A stretch of 64,000 bases of DNA from Acinetobacter junii CIP 64.5 (GCF_000368765.1 NZ_KB849654.1:772043-836042), one strand, 5' to 3'; counted from the first letter of the stretch, positions 24,129 to 33,283 are shown. Translations and numbers: made by a program. The notes: generated by a model from the letters alone, not told the origin.

Positions 24129-25934
24129 CTATTCGAATAATGACAAACAGTGATGATGCAGCAGTCCGTAATCTTTAAGTTCTGCCAGTGTTGGTGAAAT
24201 TTCTGTTATTTGCTGTGTAGGAAAATCAAAGCGAGTTCCATCCTGAAAGGGTTCTTGAAACGCCAATTCACTTAAGACATACCTGTTAGCTTCCGCGTGC
24301 TGATCAGGGACAAAGCAACAGCTGTATGTATTCTGTATAAATGACCGAGGTAAAATCCTAAAAGGCGTCACTATTTCAGTTGCATTTACCAATGCCCTTC
24401 CCAAACTACTTTTAGTTGCACTGAGCTTTTGGTCAATATCAGAATGTTTCCGCATACATTGCTGAAAAAAATAAATTTGGTTATATGCAATCAGATCCAT
24501 AAGGGCCATTAAAAACTGATGAATTCTGGACTGCTCAGCATTTAACTTGAAGGTGATCATTGATTCAATTTTATCAGACTCATTTTTTAGCGTCATATTC
24601 TCTTTGATTGTTTTGATTTGAGTGGCTTGCAATGAATACGGATAGAGAAAGTCTGTGCACCCTAAACGCTCAAAGCTTTCATCATCGATTACTACTGGGT
24701 TAGCTTCTTTCAGCATTTTAAAAAGCGATTTATTCTGACAGTATATTTGGCAGCACCACTGCTCAAGCAAGCTTTGAAAAAGACCTAAGCGGTTGTTCAT
24801 CCCGCTGAGTTTAGTATGCTGGATAGATGCTAAATGATCCAAAACCGCCTCATCCTTCAAAATATTTTCATGCGGCTTTAAATAAAACGTCGCTGATAAT
24901 GGGTTCTCTGGATGTAACCGCTTTAGCTCGACATAATGATCATACAACTTCATTATTTCCTGCTGTTGTAACACAACATAATTTGCATAACCTACAGCAT
25001 CACGAGACCGAAGAATAAACGGTTTCATCCAGCACAAAGGATCATGTAACAAATAATAGTTTTTGCAATTCAACACCTTCAAGCCAACATCTGAATCTTC
25101 ACTTTTAGTGTTTGACAACAAGTCGCTCTTTGGATTCAGCATAGTAAAAATAGAGGCCACTTTCTGAACTTCAAAAACATGCGGCTGGGGGTACTTCAAA
25201 ATATAAAATTTGCCGTAGATCGCAGCATCCCCCCAAAACCTATGCGAAAGGTTTAAAGCGTATATTGGAGACTCTGTTTGAATAAAACTATTTCGAATTG
25301 CGCCATCCGCTTGGCAGCGGATAAATCCGTTTTTTTTAAGCTGCTGTATAGCGCGATAAATAGATTGTTTGCTTAAACCCGTGGCTCGCTCAATTTCACC
25401 AATTCCACACCCTATAACAATCCCAAACGAGTCTGCACCGTAAAGCAACCGTAATAAAACAAGATAACTTCGATAATCAAGATAGCAGTCGATCTCTATT
25501 TTTTTAGGTGAATTGCTAATACTTATGCCATCACTCTTTATAAATAAAGTCTGAAGTAATTTTAATAAAGGGATCTGCCTAACCACACGCTTATTACTAT
25601 TTTCTAACCATTCAATAGACGTGGCTGAATCAAGCCTTATATAAGTAAGATTAAGTTGTAAATGACGAACTCTAGACCTTTTTCCAGTTTCAGGAAAATC
25701 TATTTTTAATATTCCCTGTTGTTCCAACTCATTCAATACACCCCGTAATTTTTTAATCTGTATGCCGATCACTTTTGATAATTCACCGAGTGGCAATGAT
25801 GTACTTCCGACTCCAAAATTTCTGATAAACGTGATTAATGCCCAAAAAGCATAGGCTGAAATTTGCCCCTCCACCCTTTGATAGAAAGCCATAAATAGCG
25901 CCAAAAAGCGCTGTTCAGAATCGTGGATACTCAT
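24129..25934 (-). CDS. Large unrecognised protein with two winged-helix-like regions
   Basis: I do not recognise this protein of about 601 residues. The first 90 residues read like a helix-turn-helix region (LPLGELSKVIGIQIKKLRGVLNELEQQGIL). A second winged-helix motif lies near 165-215 (IGEIERATGLSKQSIYRAIQQLKKNGFI). The C-terminal 350 residues are helical without clear motifs. Tandem winged helices occur in plasmid Rep proteins and in regulators. The ATG at 25934 has GTGGGA about 9 bases upstream and is preferred over the GTG at 25949. It lies upstream of the Gp2 pair on the same strand and is divergent from a coiled-coil protein across a palindromic operator. A replication or control role is a hypothesis. 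Confidence 0.6.
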   Translation of the reverse strand: MSIHDSEQRFLALFMAFYQRVEGQISAYAFWALITFIRNFGVGSTSLPLGELSKVIGIQIKKLRGVLNELEQQGILKIDFPETGKRSRVRHLQLNLTYIRLDSATSIEWLENSNKRVVRQIPLLKLLQTLFIKSDGISISNSPKKIEIDCYLDYRSYLVLLRLLYGADSFGIVIGCGIGEIERATGLSKQSIYRAIQQLKKNGFIRCQADGAIRNSFIQTESPIYALNLSHRFWGDAAIYGKFYILKYPQPHVFEVQKVASIFTMLNPKSDLLSNTKSEDSDVGLKVLNCKNYYLLHDPLCWMKPFILRSRDAVGYANYVVLQQQEIMKLYDHYVELKRLHPENPLSATFYLKPHENILKDEAVLDHLASIQHTKLSGMNNRLGLFQSLLEQWCCQIYCQNKSLFKMLKEANPVVIDDESFERLGCTDFLYPYSLQATQIKTIKENMTLKNESDKIESMITFKLNAEQSRIHQFLMALMDLIAYNQIYFFQQCMRKHSDIDQKLSATKSSLGRALVNATEIVTPFRILPRSFIQNTYSCCFVPDQHAEANRYVLSELAFQEPFQDGTRFDFPTQQITEISPTLAELKDYGLLHHHCLSLFE

Positions 25935-26046
25935 GCTAAAAAATCCCACTCATCAAGTTCTTATTTGTGTATAAGTATTTTACAGTAATAATGATAGGCA
26001 TGAAATGATAATTGAAATTTGTTTTTTTAACAGTTAATGCATAATT

Positions 26047-26096
26047 AATATTTACTTAATATTTAATTACTGATATATAAATGTTAAGTAAATATT
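26047..26096. promoter_or_regulatory. Palindromic operator between divergent genes
   Basis: AATATTTACTTAA (26047-26059) and TTAAGTAAATATT (26084-26096) form a perfect 13-bp inverted repeat, 24 bases apart, ending one base before the ATG at 26098. The position suggests autoregulation of that gene, perhaps together with the divergent gene at 25934. Confidence 0.55.
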
Positions 26097-26097
26097 T

Positions 26098-27054
26098 ATG
26101 AATTGTAAAATGGCACGACCACATTTAACCTTAGATAAATGGTTATCGACTGATACGGACTTAAAAAAAAATTTCTTGGATCAAGAGAGCTACATGAAGG
26201 AAAGTCTATTAACTAGGCTTGATAAACCTGGCCAAAAGATTGTTTACACATCTACAAATCACCCCCAACCTAGATCAAATGAGAATTTAATATCAGATTC
26301 TCTAGAAAATCTGGCTAGGCCATCCCACATAAACGAAATATTTACAAACCCTCTCATATGTGAGACAACAAATTTTATTATTAATACTAATAATGAACAT
26401 TTTGCACTTTTAAAAAAGAAATTCCTTTTATTTAAATACCACTCTGAGAAAAAGAAAGCCAACCGTATCACCAAACAAATCACAATGGACGAAAATACAT
26501 TAAAACAACTTGAGAAAATTAAAAAAAATTGTAAGTTTAAAAGTCTAGATAACTGCTTAGAATTTTTAATTGATGCACATAATTTTAAATTAAGTGAAAA
26601 AGATAAAATAATATCAAGACTCAAAAAAGAGCAAAATTTAAATCATGATTCTAATTTAAAGCAAGAATTGAAATTAAAGGATGAAAAAATTACACAACTC
26701 GAAAAAGAGCTCGTGCACCAAAAAAATATCATCCACGAAAACATGAGCAAATCTGCAAAAGAGTTTGAGGAATACCTAATTCAATTGGCTACAAATCAAA
26801 CCATTGAATTAGAGAAAATTAAAGCTTTTTTAGGCGAGATTAACGAAGCAGATCAACAAAGCATTAACCAAACTCTTGCACCCGAAGCACTTAGCGAAAT
26901 TGAAACTCAATTGAGAAACGAATGCGCAAAACAAAAGCAATTTTTAACAATCAAAAATCAACCAAATACCAATTATGCTTTAGGATTTGATCAGCATCAT
27001 CAATATGGCAGTACCGTACAAAATGACGATGAAGTTATACCAGCTCAAACCTGA
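26098..27054 (+). CDS. Coiled-coil protein with a ribbon-helix-helix-like segment, unknown
   Basis: This 318-residue, Lys/Glu/Asn-rich protein has no family I can name. Residues near 122-160 (KQITMDENTLKQLEKIKK...SLDNCLEFLIDAH) resemble a ribbon-helix-helix motif: a short strand followed by two helices. A long coiled coil follows (about 165-225) and the tail is Gln-rich. A second ATG at 26110 (MARPHLTLDKW) could be the true start; neither has a strong ribosome site. The divergent position against the 24.1-kb gene and the start-proximal palindrome suggest a DNA-binding autoregulator, possibly for plasmid-type partition. An IS66 element sits immediately after its stop codon. Confidence 0.6.
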   Translation: MNCKMARPHLTLDKWLSTDTDLKKNFLDQESYMKESLLTRLDKPGQKIVYTSTNHPQPRSNENLISDSLENLARPSHINEIFTNPLICETTNFIINTNNEHFALLKKKFLLFKYHSEKKKANRITKQITMDENTLKQLEKIKKNCKFKSLDNCLEFLIDAHNFKLSEKDKIISRLKKEQNLNHDSNLKQELKLKDEKITQLEKELVHQKNIIHENMSKSAKEFEEYLIQLATNQTIELEKIKAFLGEINEADQQSINQTLAPEALSEIETQLRNECAKQKQFLTIKNQPNTNYALGFDQHHQYGSTVQNDDEVIPAQT

Positions 27055-27062
27055 GCTAACAG
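27055..27062. repeat. Left target-site duplication of the IS66 element
   Basis: GCTAACAG directly precedes the element and recurs at 29569-29576 directly after it. Eight bases is the usual IS66 duplication length. It starts right after the TGA of the upstream gene. Confidence 0.95.
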
Positions 27063-27148
27063 GTAAGCATCCGGCTAACACAGCCTTACCAAGCGATCCT
27101 ATAAGCCTTAATTTAGTTCCCACCTAAAAACAAGTGGGGACTTAATCC

Positions 27149-27532
27149 ATGAACATGGATATATATTCAACAACACCTCCTGTTGCTAAAAAACGCAGAA
27201 CATACAGCAAAGAATTCAAACTCAGTATTGTCAATGCCTGCAAAAATCCTAATACCTCGATCGCTTCGGTCGCACTGCAACATAGTATTAATGCCAACCT
27301 TGTCAGTCGTTGGATCAGGATCTTCAGCCATCATGAGGGTGCCGTGCAGGATCCTACTCATGTGAATCCAGCATTTATTGCTTTGCCTTACACTGCTGCA
27401 ATCAGCCAACCTATTGATGAGAGGATCACGTTGTGTATCACCGTGCCTCATACGAATAATGATATTCAGCTAAAATGGCAGACATCAGAAATACCTGCCT
27501 TGGCAGAATTACTCAAGGCACTTGCAACATGA
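27149..27532 (+). CDS. tnpA: IS66 accessory protein TnpA
   Basis: This 127-residue HTH protein of the IS66 TnpA/InsN type has AKKRRTYSKEFKLSIVNACKN at the N-terminus and NANLVSRWIRIF as recognition helix. It is required with TnpB for IS66 transposition. Its stop overlaps the tnpB ATG (ATGA), a classical coupling in this family. Confidence 0.9.
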   Translation: MNMDIYSTTPPVAKKRRTYSKEFKLSIVNACKNPNTSIASVALQHSINANLVSRWIRIFSHHEGAVQDPTHVNPAFIALPYTAAISQPIDERITLCITVPHTNNDIQLKWQTSEIPALAELLKALAT

Positions 27533-27864
27533 TCCGCATTGATGAAATCTGGCTTTCTACCCAACCTCTGGATATGCGTGCAGGTATGGATACGACCATG
27601 GCTCAGGTGGTGAGAGCCTTTGGCTACATTAAACCGCATTGTGCTTACCTGTTCTGTAATAAACGTGGCCATCGCATGAAAGTGCTGGTACATGATGGAC
27701 TGGGCATCTGGCTGTGTGCCCGGCGGCTGGAACAGGGAAAATTCCACTGGGCGCAGGTTCACCAGGGTGAAAGCATGGCGATCAGTCCGGAACAGTTACA
27801 GGCACTGATCCAGGGTTTACCTTGGCAGCGCATTGGACGACAGCAGGTGGTGACGATGCTCTAA
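27529..27864 (+). CDS. tnpB: IS66 accessory protein TnpB
   Basis: This 111-residue protein matches the IS66 Orf2/TnpB family: MIRIDEIWLSTQPLDMRAGMDT at the start, then YLFCNKRGHRMKVLVHDGLGIWL. The ATG at 27529 is chosen because it overlaps the tnpA stop, and upstream in-frame codons are inside tnpA. The function in transposition is not fully defined. Confidence 0.92.
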   Translation: MIRIDEIWLSTQPLDMRAGMDTTMAQVVRAFGYIKPHCAYLFCNKRGHRMKVLVHDGLGIWLCARRLEQGKFHWAQVHQGESMAISPEQLQALIQGLPWQRIGRQQVVTML

Positions 27865-27933
27865 ACTGGTCCATTCTGCTATTCTCCAAACGTTCTATTT
27901 CCTCTGCGTCATGACCTCAGGCATACTGCGGTC

Positions 27934-29538
27934 ATGAATACGCTGCCAGACTTAAGCCAACTGACCCATGAACAACTGCTGGAATTTACCAGACAGTTGG
28001 CAATGCAGCATCAGTCTCTGGCACAATCAAATCAAGAATTAGAAAAATCAAACCAGCAATTGGATGCCAAAGTTCAACATCTTTCCATTCTCACGCAAAA
28101 ATACGAGCATGAGCTCGCACTATTTAAACAGCACAAATTTGGCAGTAAAAACGAACATCTCACCGCAAAACAAATCCATCTGTGGGACGAAGCGGTTGAA
28201 GAGGATATCGCAGCAGTTGATTTGGAACTGGAGCGGCTGAATGCAGATAAAACCGATGCAGCGACAGAGAAAGCCACAGTCAACAAACCTAAACGTCGAC
28301 TGCTGCCGGATCATCTACACACCATTCGTATTGAGCATGAACCAACATCAACCCAATGTGCTTGTGGCTGCCAACTCCGTCGTATCGGCGAAGATATCAG
28401 TGAAAAACTGAATTTCAGACCGGCACAGTTCTATAAGGAACAGCATGTTCGTGGCAAATGGGTCTGTGATCAGTGCGACACCCTGACTCAGCAAGCGATG
28501 CCCGCCTATGTGATTGATAAAGGTATTGCCAGTCCTGAACTACTGAGCCATGTGCTGGTCTCGAAATACGCTGATCATTTGCCGCTGTACCGTCAACGTC
28601 AAATCTTTCTACGCGCAGGAATTGATCTATCCAGATCAACCCTGTCCGACTGGATAGGTCGCTGCGGTGTAGAACTGGAACCTCTGGCCAATGCTTTAAA
28701 AGAGGTGGTGCTGCAACAGCGGGTGCTGCATGCCGATGAAACACCAGTCACCATCATGCGGATGGGTGAGAATGATAAAAAACCGAAGAAAGGTTATGTC
28801 TGGGCCTATGCCACTACACAGTACAATCCAGTTCAAGCCGTGATCTATGACTTTCAGGATAGTCGTTCAGGTCAGCATGCTGAAGCGTTCCTGAAAGACT
28901 GGCAGGGCCATCTGGTCTGTGATGATTACAGTGGTTATAAAGCACGCTTTAAATCAGGCGATGTCATTGAGGTGGGCTGCATGGCGCATGCACGTCGTAA
29001 ATTCCATGAGCTACATGTGACTGGGAAAAGTCAGATCGCTGAACAGGCCTTAGTGCTGATTCAGAAACTGTATGCGATAGAAGCAGAACTCAGGAAAAAG
29101 ACCGATAGTACAGCAGAACACCGCCGCGAATACCGACAACAGCACAGCCAACCGGTGATGCAACAACTGTATGAATGGCTCAACCAACATTATCTGACGG
29201 TGCCATCGAGTTCTCCAACCGCCAAGGCCATCAATTACACTCTGAAGCGTTGGCCAGCTTTAAGCCGCTATCTGGATGATGGCAATCTACCTATTTGCAA
29301 TAATTGGGTCGAGAATCAGATGTGTCCCTGGGCGTTGGGGCGCAAGAACTGGCTGTTTGCAGGTTCGCTGCGCAGTGGTCAGCGAGCGGCAAACATCATG
29401 ACGTTAATCCAGTCAGCAAAGCTGAATGGGCTGGATGCGTATGCCTATTTAAGTGATGTGCTGAAAAGGTTACCGACACATAAAGTGACCCAGATTGAAG
29501 AGTTACTGCCACACTGCTGGAAACCTAAATTGAATTAA
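27934..29538 (+). CDS. tnpC: IS66 transposase TnpC
   Basis: This 534-residue DDE transposase has an N-terminal leucine-zipper-like coiled coil (about 25-70). A zinc-finger region follows (CACGCQLRRIGEDISEKL, WVCDQCDTLTQQ), then the catalytic core: HADETPV for the first Asp, CDDYSGY for the second, and the IS66 C-terminal segment NNWVENQMCPWALGRKNWLFAGS carrying the Glu. The length is normal and no stop interrupts it. Confidence 0.95.
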   Translation: MNTLPDLSQLTHEQLLEFTRQLAMQHQSLAQSNQELEKSNQQLDAKVQHLSILTQKYEHELALFKQHKFGSKNEHLTAKQIHLWDEAVEEDIAAVDLELERLNADKTDAATEKATVNKPKRRLLPDHLHTIRIEHEPTSTQCACGCQLRRIGEDISEKLNFRPAQFYKEQHVRGKWVCDQCDTLTQQAMPAYVIDKGIASPELLSHVLVSKYADHLPLYRQRQIFLRAGIDLSRSTLSDWIGRCGVELEPLANALKEVVLQQRVLHADETPVTIMRMGENDKKPKKGYVWAYATTQYNPVQAVIYDFQDSRSGQHAEAFLKDWQGHLVCDDYSGYKARFKSGDVIEVGCMAHARRKFHELHVTGKSQIAEQALVLIQKLYAIEAELRKKTDSTAEHRREYRQQHSQPVMQQLYEWLNQHYLTVPSSSPTAKAINYTLKRWPALSRYLDDGNLPICNNWVENQMCPWALGRKNWLFAGSLRSGQRAANIMTLIQSAKLNGLDAYAYLSDVLKRLPTHKVTQIEELLPHCWKPKLN

Positions 29539-29568
29539 AAATTGGTATGGGATTCAGCGGACGCTTAC

Positions 29569-29576
29569 GCTAACAG
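29569..29576. repeat. Right target-site duplication of the IS66 element
   Basis: GCTAACAG, identical to 27055-27062. Removing the element and one copy restores a continuous sequence right after the 26098 gene. Confidence 0.95.
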
Positions 29577-29661
29577 TTACTCATTTCTAGGAGCAAGCAG
29601 CAATAGTACACCTCATACACTTGCTGCCTAAGAACGAGCCCCCTCATCACCTCAATAATAC

Positions 29662-30543
29662 TCATAATGAAACTTGGATAATCTCTTTCAATAAATCAGC
29701 ACGACGCCTTAAGTGATTGACCAGCACTTCATCGCAATATGCTGTATTAAATGGGAGTTGCTTTTGCTGTGTAAAATACCGCTCTGGATGCTGTAGAAAC
29801 TGTTCCCATTTTTTATTTTCATTCTGTAATTCCCTGATCTGGTTTAGATAGGTTCTATCCTGAATTTTAAATGACACACCAAAATCATCATCTTCACAGG
29901 TTTCTTTATTTTCGTTATTTTTTCTGGCTTCTGTTAAATCTAAAATTTTCTGTTTATTTGTCTCTAATCTGCATTGAACCCATTGCAAATCAAACTCTCT
30001 AAACTTGATTTGTAGCGTGGGTAAAATCAGTTGTACTGCCTGCGAAGCATTTTTAAATCTGCCATTTTTTTGAGCATAACCAGTTAATTCTGAATAGAAT
30101 ATTTCAAGCTTTTTATGCAACAGCGGCACATATCGTTTTCTTATATTCAAAATCCCATTGATTCTACGCTTCAAACTCGGGTTATAGGTGTAGACTCTCC
30201 CGCCTTCATCAACAACCAACTCAATATATTTATTTAATATTTCAGAATATTTCTCATTAATCTGCTGCTGCCTATAACCACGAATCCCCTCTATTACCGT
30301 ATTAATTTGACCAAGCAAATTCAGCAAGTCCTGTACCGAATACGTTTCACCAAAGAACTGCATTTGGCTATGCTCTACCATCAGTTCAACCAACAATTTG
30401 CGTTCTGACGCTTCAAACTCAGTCTTTGGGTCAGGATCGCTTATTATTTTATGTTCTCTTAAAAAACGTCCAGCATGATCCAAAAAGCAATTCAGAATTT
30501 CGTCCTTCAATTGCTCAAAATCAAGAAGTGTGCAATTTTTCAT
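29662..30543 (-). CDS. Hypothetical helical protein of the island
   Basis: This 293-residue, highly charged, mostly helical protein has no motif I can assign. A Lys/Glu/Asn-rich stretch near 200-245 is probably a coiled coil, and RRINGILNIRKRY near 127 is basic. There is no signal peptide or span. It lies between the IS66 copy and the PrtN-like gene, reading away from the latter. The start has no clear ribosome site. Its role could be in island maintenance, but nothing in the sequence proves it. Confidence 0.55.
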   Translation of the reverse strand: MKNCTLLDFEQLKDEILNCFLDHAGRFLREHKIISDPDPKTEFEASERKLLVELMVEHSQMQFFGETYSVQDLLNLLGQINTVIEGIRGYRQQQINEKYSEILNKYIELVVDEGGRVYTYNPSLKRRINGILNIRKRYVPLLHKKLEIFYSELTGYAQKNGRFKNASQAVQLILPTLQIKFREFDLQWVQCRLETNKQKILDLTEARKNNENKETCEDDDFGVSFKIQDRTYLNQIRELQNENKKWEQFLQHPERYFTQQKQLPFNTAYCDEVLVNHLRRRADLLKEIIQVSL

Positions 30544-30728
30544 TTTTGAATCTAAGTAATAGTTTTCAATATGTTATACCACAACTCTAGTAAAATATTA
30601 TTTCTAATTATTAGTATTACATAAAGACCTACATCAAAAAAATAAGATTAAGACATAGGGATGGTCAGCCTTACTTCAAAGGTGACCCATTCAAATTAAA
30701 AAAGTTTTATGTATGGAATACCCACTTC

Positions 30729-31001
30729 ATGAGTTGCTTTCAAATTAATACTACCGAACTACTTTTTATAAAGTATCGTTCTATGACCGTTGAACTAATG
30801 ACAGTAGTTTCTGACTATTATCCCCACCTCAGCAAAGCCGAAGCACTGAGAAAAGCGAATAATCAACAATTCCCTTTCTCAGTATTCAAAATAGATAAAA
30901 GTAAACGTGCTCCATTTTTGGTACACATTAAGGATCTTGCTGCTGTCTTGGATAAGCAATATTCAGAGGCATCCAAAGATTTTGCTACGTTTCATCGATG
31001 A
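30729..31001 (+). CDS. PrtN-like (pyocin activator family) small regulator
   Basis: This 90-residue protein resembles the pyocin activator PrtN family: TELLFIKY (compare TVFMLMAQY), a central helix pair DYYPHLSKAEALRKANNQQFPFSVFKID, and FLVHIKDLAAVLDKQ near the end. Members bind DNA and are often found beside phage or island integrases, where they may activate genes or assist excision. It is convergent with the integrase and their 3' ends overlap by 17 bases. No pyocin genes are seen, so a control role for the island is more likely. The call rests on motif spacing. Confidence 0.6.
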   Translation: MSCFQINTTELLFIKYRSMTVELMTVVSDYYPHLSKAEALRKANNQQFPFSVFKIDKSKRAPFLVHIKDLAAVLDKQYSEASKDFATFHR

Positions 31002-32133
31002 GGCGTAGCACCTCCTCCAACTGTAATATATTTCTTCTCGCTTTCACTGATACATAACGCTGTAAACTCCCCCAAGAATCGTGCAAACTTACTTTCTGAA
31101 TTTCAGGAATAGTAAAACTCTGTTCAGCTAATCGAGTACAGCCTTCATGTCTCAAGTCATGAAATCGTAAATCTTCAATCCCCAAAATTTTACAAGCTTC
31201 TCTAAACTCTTTACCCAAACTTTTGGGATTCAAAGGCAATAACAAATTTTCATTATGTCCAAGCTTTAGCATCCGTTCTCGAACTTCTGAATGTTTCAGT
31301 CTTTTGATCAGCACCTTACAAGGATCAAGTACATCAAATGACTTATGATTACCTTTAGAACCATTAGGATTCTTTAAATCATGCACTTTCCACGTTGAAT
31401 GATGTGGGTCATAATCTCGAAGATACAATCGTGTTAATTCAGCTTCACGTCTGCATGAGAAAATTGCAAACCACATAATCAAATGCATTGGGTATTTAGA
31501 GCCATAACGATTAAGCTTCCATCGTTCTGCAAAATACTTCGTCAATGCAATCAATTCATCTCTTGAAGGCAGTCGGTCTCTTTTTTGACTGGAGGATATT
31601 TGACGTGTTTTTCTTAGCTGAGCAGTAGCCTTATCAAAGCTATTTAAATCAATATCCACTTCCCACATAACAGCAGCATGAGAAAGAACACCTCTGATAT
31701 GTAAAAGCTCATGTTGCAGTGTACTAGTCGCAATAGGTTCAAGATCGAGGTACGAAACTCCCCCCTTCCTTAAAGCCACATGCTCGGCCAAATGTACTGA
31801 TTTTATTTTTGTGATAATATTGCGCGCAATTGGTAGCTTCTTAATTAAGAGCAGAGAATAGCGTTTCGTCCTTCCGTACTCGCTCCCGACTTCATCCAAA
31901 TATTTATCTATGGCATCTGATAAGGTCAGATCAATCAACTTTTCTTTGCCAAGCAAAATATCAGGATTTTCTTGAATTTCGACTTCTCGTTTCTTAATCC
32001 AGTTTTCAGCTAATTTCTTTGAGTGAAATGTTTTACTTTCAGAAAAAGCAGGAAAGCCCTTTCGAGTGATTCGAATCGCAGCACGATAGTTAACTTTACC
32101 ATCTGCACCTTTCCTTGCTGTAATTGACCCCAT
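30985..32133 (-). CDS. int: Tyrosine recombinase, dusA-associated integrase
   Basis: This 382-residue phage-type integrase has an N-terminal arm-binding domain (1-65), a SAM-like core-binding domain (about 68-175) and the catalytic domain. Catalytic residues are seen: Arg in CRREAELTRL (R228/R229), HDLRH (H325, R328), His/Trp in SLHDSWGS (H351, W354) and the nucleophile Tyr in LQRYV (Y360). It is encoded next to the 5' end of dusA and divergent from it, the layout of the known dusA-associated integrase family, which inserts islands and prophages there. Repeats at 32135-32185 just upstream may bind the protein. It probably mobilised the accessory region to its left. Confidence 0.88.
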   Translation of the reverse strand: MGSITARKGADGKVNYRAAIRITRKGFPAFSESKTFHSKKLAENWIKKREVEIQENPDILLGKEKLIDLTLSDAIDKYLDEVGSEYGRTKRYSLLLIKKLPIARNIITKIKSVHLAEHVALRKGGVSYLDLEPIATSTLQHELLHIRGVLSHAAVMWEVDIDLNSFDKATAQLRKTRQISSSQKRDRLPSRDELIALTKYFAERWKLNRYGSKYPMHLIMWFAIFSCRREAELTRLYLRDYDPHHSTWKVHDLKNPNGSKGNHKSFDVLDPCKVLIKRLKHSEVRERMLKLGHNENLLLPLNPKSLGKEFREACKILGIEDLRFHDLRHEGCTRLAEQSFTIPEIQKVSLHDSWGSLQRYVSVKARRNILQLEEVLRLIDET

Positions 32134-32134
32134 A

Positions 32135-32185
32135 ATTTACACCAAAAGCTATTTTTCCTATTATGGTGTAAAATTTGGTGTAAAT
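32135..32185. promoter_or_regulatory. Arm-type repeats upstream of the integrase
   Basis: ATTTACACCAAA (32135-32146) and TTTGGTGTAAAT (32174-32185) form a perfect 12-bp inverted repeat, with a third copy of the core GGTGTAAA at 32165-32172. They start one base upstream of the integrase ATG and fall between integrase and dusA. Arm sites for the integrase or an autoregulatory operator are the likely roles. Confidence 0.55.
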
Positions 32186-32266
32186 GCAAACGGATTCACC
32201 CACCTAAACACAGGTTCAAACAGATTCTCGCAGGTTGCAGAATATAGATTAAAGGTATGATTTTTA

Positions 32267-33283
32267 ATGACTATTAACAAAAACATTGAAAACACTCAAT
32301 CTCCGAGAATCAGTGTTGCCCCGATGATGGATTGGACAACAAAAGATTATCGTTTCTTTGCTCGTTTATTTAATCCAAATGTAGTGCTTTACACTGAGAT
32401 GGTGACTACAGGTGCAATTATTTATGGCGGTGCAAATCGTCATTTGGATTTTAATCAGCAAGAACACCCAATCGTGTTACAGCTGGGTGGTTCAAATCCA
32501 CAGGAGCTAGCAACTTGCACTAAAATGGCTGAAGATTGGGGATATAACGAAGTCAATCTAAATGTCGGCTGTCCGAGTGATCGTGTTCAAAATAATAAAA
32601 TTGGTGCCTGTCTAATGGCAGAACCAAATCTAGTTGCAGAATGCATTCACAGTATGCAAAAAGCCGTCTCAATTCCTGTCACGGTAAAACATCGTATTGG
32701 AATTGATGATATGCAGTCTTATGAAGAAATGCTGCACTTCGTCGATACTGTAGCAGCTACAGGATGTACACATTTTATCGTGCATGCACGCATTGCGATC
32801 TTGCAAGGTTTGTCACCCAAAGAAAATCGTGAAGTTCCGCCTCTGCGTTACGAGGACGTGTATCGTCTCAAGCTAGAACGCCCGCACCTCACTATTGAAA
32901 TCAATGGTGGCATCAAAACTTTTGAAGAAACCAAACAACACTTACAACATGTTGATGGTGTAATGATTGGTCGCGAGGCATATCACAACCCTTATTTACT
33001 GGCTGAGTTGGGACAACTTTGGAATTTGGATGCACCCGATCGTTTTGACATCATGCAACAAATGATGCCTTATATTCATCAACGTGTTGCTGAAGGTGCT
33101 CCACTTTCTATTATCACTCGCCATATTTTAGGATTATTTCAAAATCTTCCTGGTGCGCGTAAGTGGCGCCAATCTCTCAGTGGTGGTAATGCAAAGACCA
33201 TAACTGATATCGAAAATGCGATTCAAAATATTCAAGCAGCAATGCAAAGGACTGAAGATTATCTTCGAGAGCATCAAGTTTGA
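32267..33283 (+). CDS. dusA: tRNA-dihydrouridine(20/20a) synthase DusA
   Basis: This 338-residue flavoenzyme reduces uridine in the tRNA D-loop. It shows the Dus N-terminus ISVAPMMDWT, the catalytic Cys in NLNVGCPSDRVQ, and the FMN-binding VKHRIGID and INGGI segments. It is a known integration hotspot, and an integrase lies directly upstream. The gene is full length, so either the island end restores the 5' coding part or the crossover lies upstream of the start. The start ATG has no strong ribosome site, possibly because the leader was replaced. Confidence 0.95.
   Translation: MTINKNIENTQSPRISVAPMMDWTTKDYRFFARLFNPNVVLYTEMVTTGAIIYGGANRHLDFNQQEHPIVLQLGGSNPQELATCTKMAEDWGYNEVNLNVGCPSDRVQNNKIGACLMAEPNLVAECIHSMQKAVSIPVTVKHRIGIDDMQSYEEMLHFVDTVAATGCTHFIVHARIAILQGLSPKENREVPPLRYEDVYRLKLERPHLTIEINGGIKTFEETKQHLQHVDGVMIGREAYHNPYLLAELGQLWNLDAPDRFDIMQQMMPYIHQRVAEGAPLSIITRHILGLFQNLPGARKWRQSLSGGNAKTITDIENAIQNIQAAMQRTEDYLREHQV

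Larger units (their letters stand above)
27063..29568 (+). mobile_element. Complete IS66-family insertion sequence (2506 bp)
   Basis: The element begins GTAAGCATCCGGCT and its reverse-complemented right end begins GTAAGCGTCCGCT, the IS66 end motif. It carries tnpA, tnpB and tnpC in that order, and is flanked by a perfect 8-bp duplication. All three frames are intact, so it looks recent and possibly active. Confidence 0.95.
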
